This document shows, piece by piece, positions 61,356 to 64,000 of a stretch of 64,000 bases of DNA. The notes below the pieces were generated by a model. That model was not told the origin of the DNA, made no database searches, and saw only the letters and a program-made list of their open reading frames with translations. The stretch covers positions 62,001 through 126,000 of the forward strand of contig NZ_CAHOYM010000002.1 of NCBI RefSeq assembly GCF_903679515.1, written 5' to 3'. Source of the stretch: Bartonella gabonensis (GTDB lineage Bacteria; Pseudomonadota; Alphaproteobacteria; Rhizobiales; Rhizobiaceae). Position 1 is the stretch's first letter, and every line of letters begins with the position of its first letter. Made by a program: the position numbers and the translations under genes.

Positions 61356-61607
61356 ATGGGAGACCATAAACAAAACTTATCGTTTCAGAATACGTCCTAC
61401 TCTGATGCGGGACAGGTTGCTTATTTAAAAAAGGTTTGTACAGATGATCTGGCTAAAAGCTTTCCAGATCTTCCACCCATGACCCCAGGTATTACTATAT
61501 GGGCGCTTTTTGGTGAAACCGGTTATCCTATCATTTTATCGGATGAACGCTCTATTGCCCTTGCTGGAGCCAATGAACATGAACTCCAAATTGTAACGCT
61601 GCATTAG
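61356..61607 (+). CDS. DUF1150 family protein
   Basis: An 83-residue soluble protein with DLPPMTPGITIWALFGETGY followed by PIILSDERSIALAGANEH. This conserved C-terminal block defines DUF1150, a short alphaproteobacterial family of unknown function nearly always found beside an hsp20 gene. The constant pairing suggests a role in the heat-shock response, which is inference. It follows GGAATAG and probably shares the hsp20 transcript. Confidence 0.85.
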   Translation: MGDHKQNLSFQNTSYSDAGQVAYLKKVCTDDLAKSFPDLPPMTPGITIWALFGETGYPIILSDERSIALAGANEHELQIVTLH

Positions 61608-62502
61608 ATTGCGCTTTACGAGAAAGAACTTAAACTCTTTATAAATTCTATCCGTTTTTTCTCAGTTAAAGGGTGTTAGGCTATTTAGCGGTATTGTTGG
61701 ATTTTTGCTTTTTTTTTATTGGTGAGGGTGTGCGGTGTCTTGGTATTGTGTGGGGGGCTTAAAAGGGTTGGTATTCTTCTGCAATGTGCGTCATCATTCA
61801 ATAAAATATTGATGATTATTCATAATTATTTTTTTTCAACTGGAATGAAAGTCCTGAAAATCATGAGATTCTCTCGTTTAAGGTTCGCTTATTAAGTTTT
61901 ATTGATTGATGGGGCCGTATATTACGCACGGCCTAGTGATGAAATAGGCTAGAGCGTATTGAGAGATCCTTCTTTGAAACGCGTATGTGAATTTGGTAGG
62001 ACAAATGTATTTTGTTGGAGTATTCTGTTTTTCGTGAGGGGCGTGACTTCATTGAAAAATGTGAAAAACAAAAGCATGAGGTAATGTGTTATCATTATTT
62101 AAGATATCGCTATGGATGCTTTTGAAGGGTGTAAAGCTGAAGTGTAAGGACATGGTAAGTTTTTATACCATGAGGCTTTCATATTCTTTATCAATTATCC
62201 TATCCTCTTATTCCAGAAATTACGCAAATAGATTGATGCAATATACGCACTAAATCTGGCATATAAAAATCTAGAATAGTTTGTCTCAAATGTGCAGTTA
62301 CGCTGGGATTAGATAGTGAGTTATAGGTAATAGCAAAATAAAAGCTTTATGACTTTATAGGTAAGCTTATGTAGGGCTTTTAATTTTGTGCATCAAATGC
62401 TTCAGTACAAGGTATTTTTCTTTTTTGAATATTAAAGCTCTTGTCTTTATAGTGAAGTTGCAGCACAACAAGCAAAATGGAATTATTTGAGGGGAAAAAA
62501 TA
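61608..62502. other. 0.9 kb spacer between the DUF1150 gene and ilvD
   Basis: No gene is recognised. The left part (61,690-61,800) is unusually G-rich on the plus strand, and 61,900-62,130 has a stop-broken frame that could be a decayed gene. A 7-bp hairpin CATGGTA/TACCATG lies at 62,151-62,172. I could not assign any of these. Confidence 0.4.
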
Positions 62503-64000
62503 ATGCCTTCTTACCGTTCAAGAATATCGACACACGGGCGTAATATGGCAGGAGCTCGCGGTCTTTGGCGTGCAACAGGGATGAAAGATGCGGATTTTGG
62601 TAAACCCATTATTGCGATTGCGAATTCTTTTACGCAATTTGTACCAGGGCATGTTCATTTAAAAGATCTTGGACAATTGGTTGTACAACAGATAGCCATT
62701 GCCGGTGGTGTTGCAAAAGAGTTTAACACCATTGCTATAGATGATGGAATTGCGATGGGGCATGATGGGATGCTTTATTCTTTGCCCTCACGTGAAATTA
62801 TTGCTGACTCTGTAGAGTATATGGTCAACGCCCACTGTGCGGATGCTCTTGTCTGTATTTCTAATTGTGACAAAATTACACCAGGAATGTTAATGGCTGC
62901 TTTACGGTTGAATATTCCAACAATTTTTGTTTCAGGCGGTCCTATGGAAGCCGGTAAAATTAAATGGAAAGACCAAGATTTAAGGGTTGATTTGGTTGAT
63001 GCGATGGTCGCTGCCGCTTCAGAACTGAATTCAGAAGAAGAAGTTGCTGAAATGGAGCGTGCGGCTTGTCCTACATGTGGGTCTTGTTCAGGAATGTTTA
63101 CGGCCAATTCCATGAATTGCTTAACGGAAGCTTTGGGGCTTTCGCTTCCCGGCAATGGATCAGTGCTTGCAACACATGAAGATCGACGGATGCTTTTTGA
63201 AGAAGCTGGAAGGCAGATTGTTGCATTGACCAAGCGTTATTATGAAAAAGATGATGAAACAGTTTTGCCACGCTCTATTGCTTCACGCAAGGCTTTTGAA
63301 AATGCTATGACCGTTGATATTGCCATGGGGGGATCAACCAATACAGTATTGCATCTTTTAGCAGCGGCGCAAGAAGGTGAGGTGGATTTTACTATGACGG
63401 ATATTGATCACCTTTCACGTCGTGTTCCTGTTTTATGCAAGGTTGCTCCTGCTGTTGCGAATGTCCATATGGAAGATGTTCATCGCGCGGGTGGTATTAT
63501 GGGGCTTTTAGGCGAATTGGATGCAGCGGGACTCATTGATACATCAACTTATACGGTTCACGCAAAAACCATGAAAGAAGCTCTTGATCATTGGGATGTA
63601 AAACAGACACATGAACCAGCTGTTCATAAATTTTATCGTGCTGCTCCAGGTGGTATTCCAACACAAACAGCCTTTAGCCAATCTTGTCGCTATGAGACTC
63701 TTGATCTTGATCGTGAAAAAGGTGTGATTCGCGATAGGGAACACGCTTATTCACAAGATGGAGGATTGGCAGTTCTTTATGGAAATCTTGCCAAAGATGG
63801 CTGTATTGTAAAAACAGCAGGTGTTGATCAATCAATTTTGACCTTTAGAGGTCCAACAAGAATTTTTGAAAGCCAAGATTCAGCTGTTTTAGCAATCTTA
63901 AATGATAAAATTAAAACAGGTGAAATTGTTTTAATTCGTTATGAAGGACCACGCGGGGGACCTGGAATGCAAGAAATGCTTTATCCAACGAGTTATCTCA
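62503..64000 (+). CDS. ilvD: Dihydroxy-acid dehydratase, 5' part (cut by window edge)
   Basis: IlvD dehydrates dihydroxy acids in valine and isoleucine synthesis using an iron-sulfur cluster. The first 499 codons are in the window; a full protein is about 610 residues. Visible motifs are the N-terminal [17 protein letters not shown], the [17 protein letters not shown] segment, and cluster cysteines in [12 protein letters not shown] and [17 protein letters not shown]. The ATG at 62503 follows TTGAGGGGA. The frame is open to the edge with no defect. Confidence 0.95.
   Translation, partial: MPSYRSRISTHGRNMAGARGLWRATGMKDADFGKPIIAIANSFTQFVPGHVHLKDLGQLVVQQIAIAGGVAKEFNTIAIDDGIAMGHDGMLYSLPSREIIADSVEYMVNAHCADALVCISNCDKITPGMLMAALRLNIPTIFVSGGPMEAGKIKWKDQDLRVDLVDAMVAAASELNSEEEVAEMERAACPTCGSCSGMFTANSMNCLTEALGLSLPGNGSVLATHEDRRMLFEEAGRQIVALTKRYYEKDDETVLPRSIASRKAFENAMTVDIAMGGSTNTVLHLLAAAQEGEVDFTMTDIDHLSRRVPVLCKVAPAVANVHMEDVHRAGGIMGLLGELDAAGLIDTSTYTVHAKTMKEALDHWDVKQTHEPAVHKFYRAAPGGIPTQTAFSQSCRYETLDLDREKGVIRDREHAYSQDGGLAVLYGNLAKDGCIVKTAGVDQSILTFRGPTRIFESQDSAVLAILNDKIKTGEIVLIRYEGPRGGPGMQEMLYPTSYL

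Overview
The window is about 64 kb of AT-rich chromosome from an alphaproteobacterium of the order Hyphomicrobiales (Rhizobiales), most probably a Bartonella species. The reasons are the protein signatures (a ChvG/ChvI pair of the BatS/BatR type beside a short HPr kinase, a 2,859-residue cyclic beta-1,2-glucan synthase, a TIGR02300 protein, an Hsp20-DUF1150 pair), the low GC content and the many long non-coding spacers typical of Bartonella. The species call is inference. Nearly all the genes are conserved housekeeping genes. I see no complete prophage, insertion sequence, CRISPR array, rRNA operon or secretion system, and no gene cluster that looks like an undescribed system.

Layout. 1-8,512: 3'-truncated MsbA-like ABC exporter, a 1.5 kb spacer with degenerate repeats and a possible integrase relic, infC (apparent AUU start), an ABHD10-like hydrolase, a YgjP metallopeptidase, dapE, hemW and rdgB. 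8,991-16,001: hrcA and grpE, thpR, then a minus-strand block batR-batS-hprK-EIIA-HPr that links envelope sensing to the nitrogen-type PTS. 16,389-23,581: a BON-LysM protein (Kbp), a PCu(A)C copper chaperone, dnaK, dnaJ, a 1.2 kb spacer, argB. 23,614-33,843: EamA transporter, a 1.4 kb spacer, lepA, dapD, a LOG-family protein, the def-fmt-truA operon, rmuC and an SLT-like lipoprotein. 34,887-39,443: tRNA-Ala(GGC), the TIGR02300 protein, then aroA-cmk-rpsA. 39,671-49,672: the glucan synthase and pncB. 50,033-54,331: a DUF454 protein and a four-gene Mn/Fe ABC transporter (sit/yfe type) whose reading frames overlap. 55,600-60,777: pheT-pheS-rplT-rpmI and nth. 60,898-64,000: hsp20, a DUF1150 gene and the 5' part of ilvD, cut by the window edge.

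Functional themes. Protein quality control (hrcA, grpE, dnaK, dnaJ, hsp20) is shared by three loci, and grpE, hsp20 and perhaps dnaK carry similar CTTG-N17-xxATAT promoters that fit RpoH. Translation genes are numerous (infC, lepA, def, fmt, truA, rpsA, rplT, rpmI, pheST, tRNA-Ala), and several have leader structures visible in the DNA: an AUU start for infC, a terminator with a competing pairing before pheST, and hairpins before rpmI and rpsA. Lysine/diaminopimelate synthesis is represented by dapD and dapE. Envelope and host adaptation are represented by BatRS, cyclic glucan and the metal transporter.

The most useful leads are cis-regulatory structures, three families of degenerate intergenic repeats, an 11-G tract in the 3' region of the metal-transporter operon and a likely frameshift at the 5' end of the LOG-family gene. 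All were read by eye, with no database search or folding calculation.
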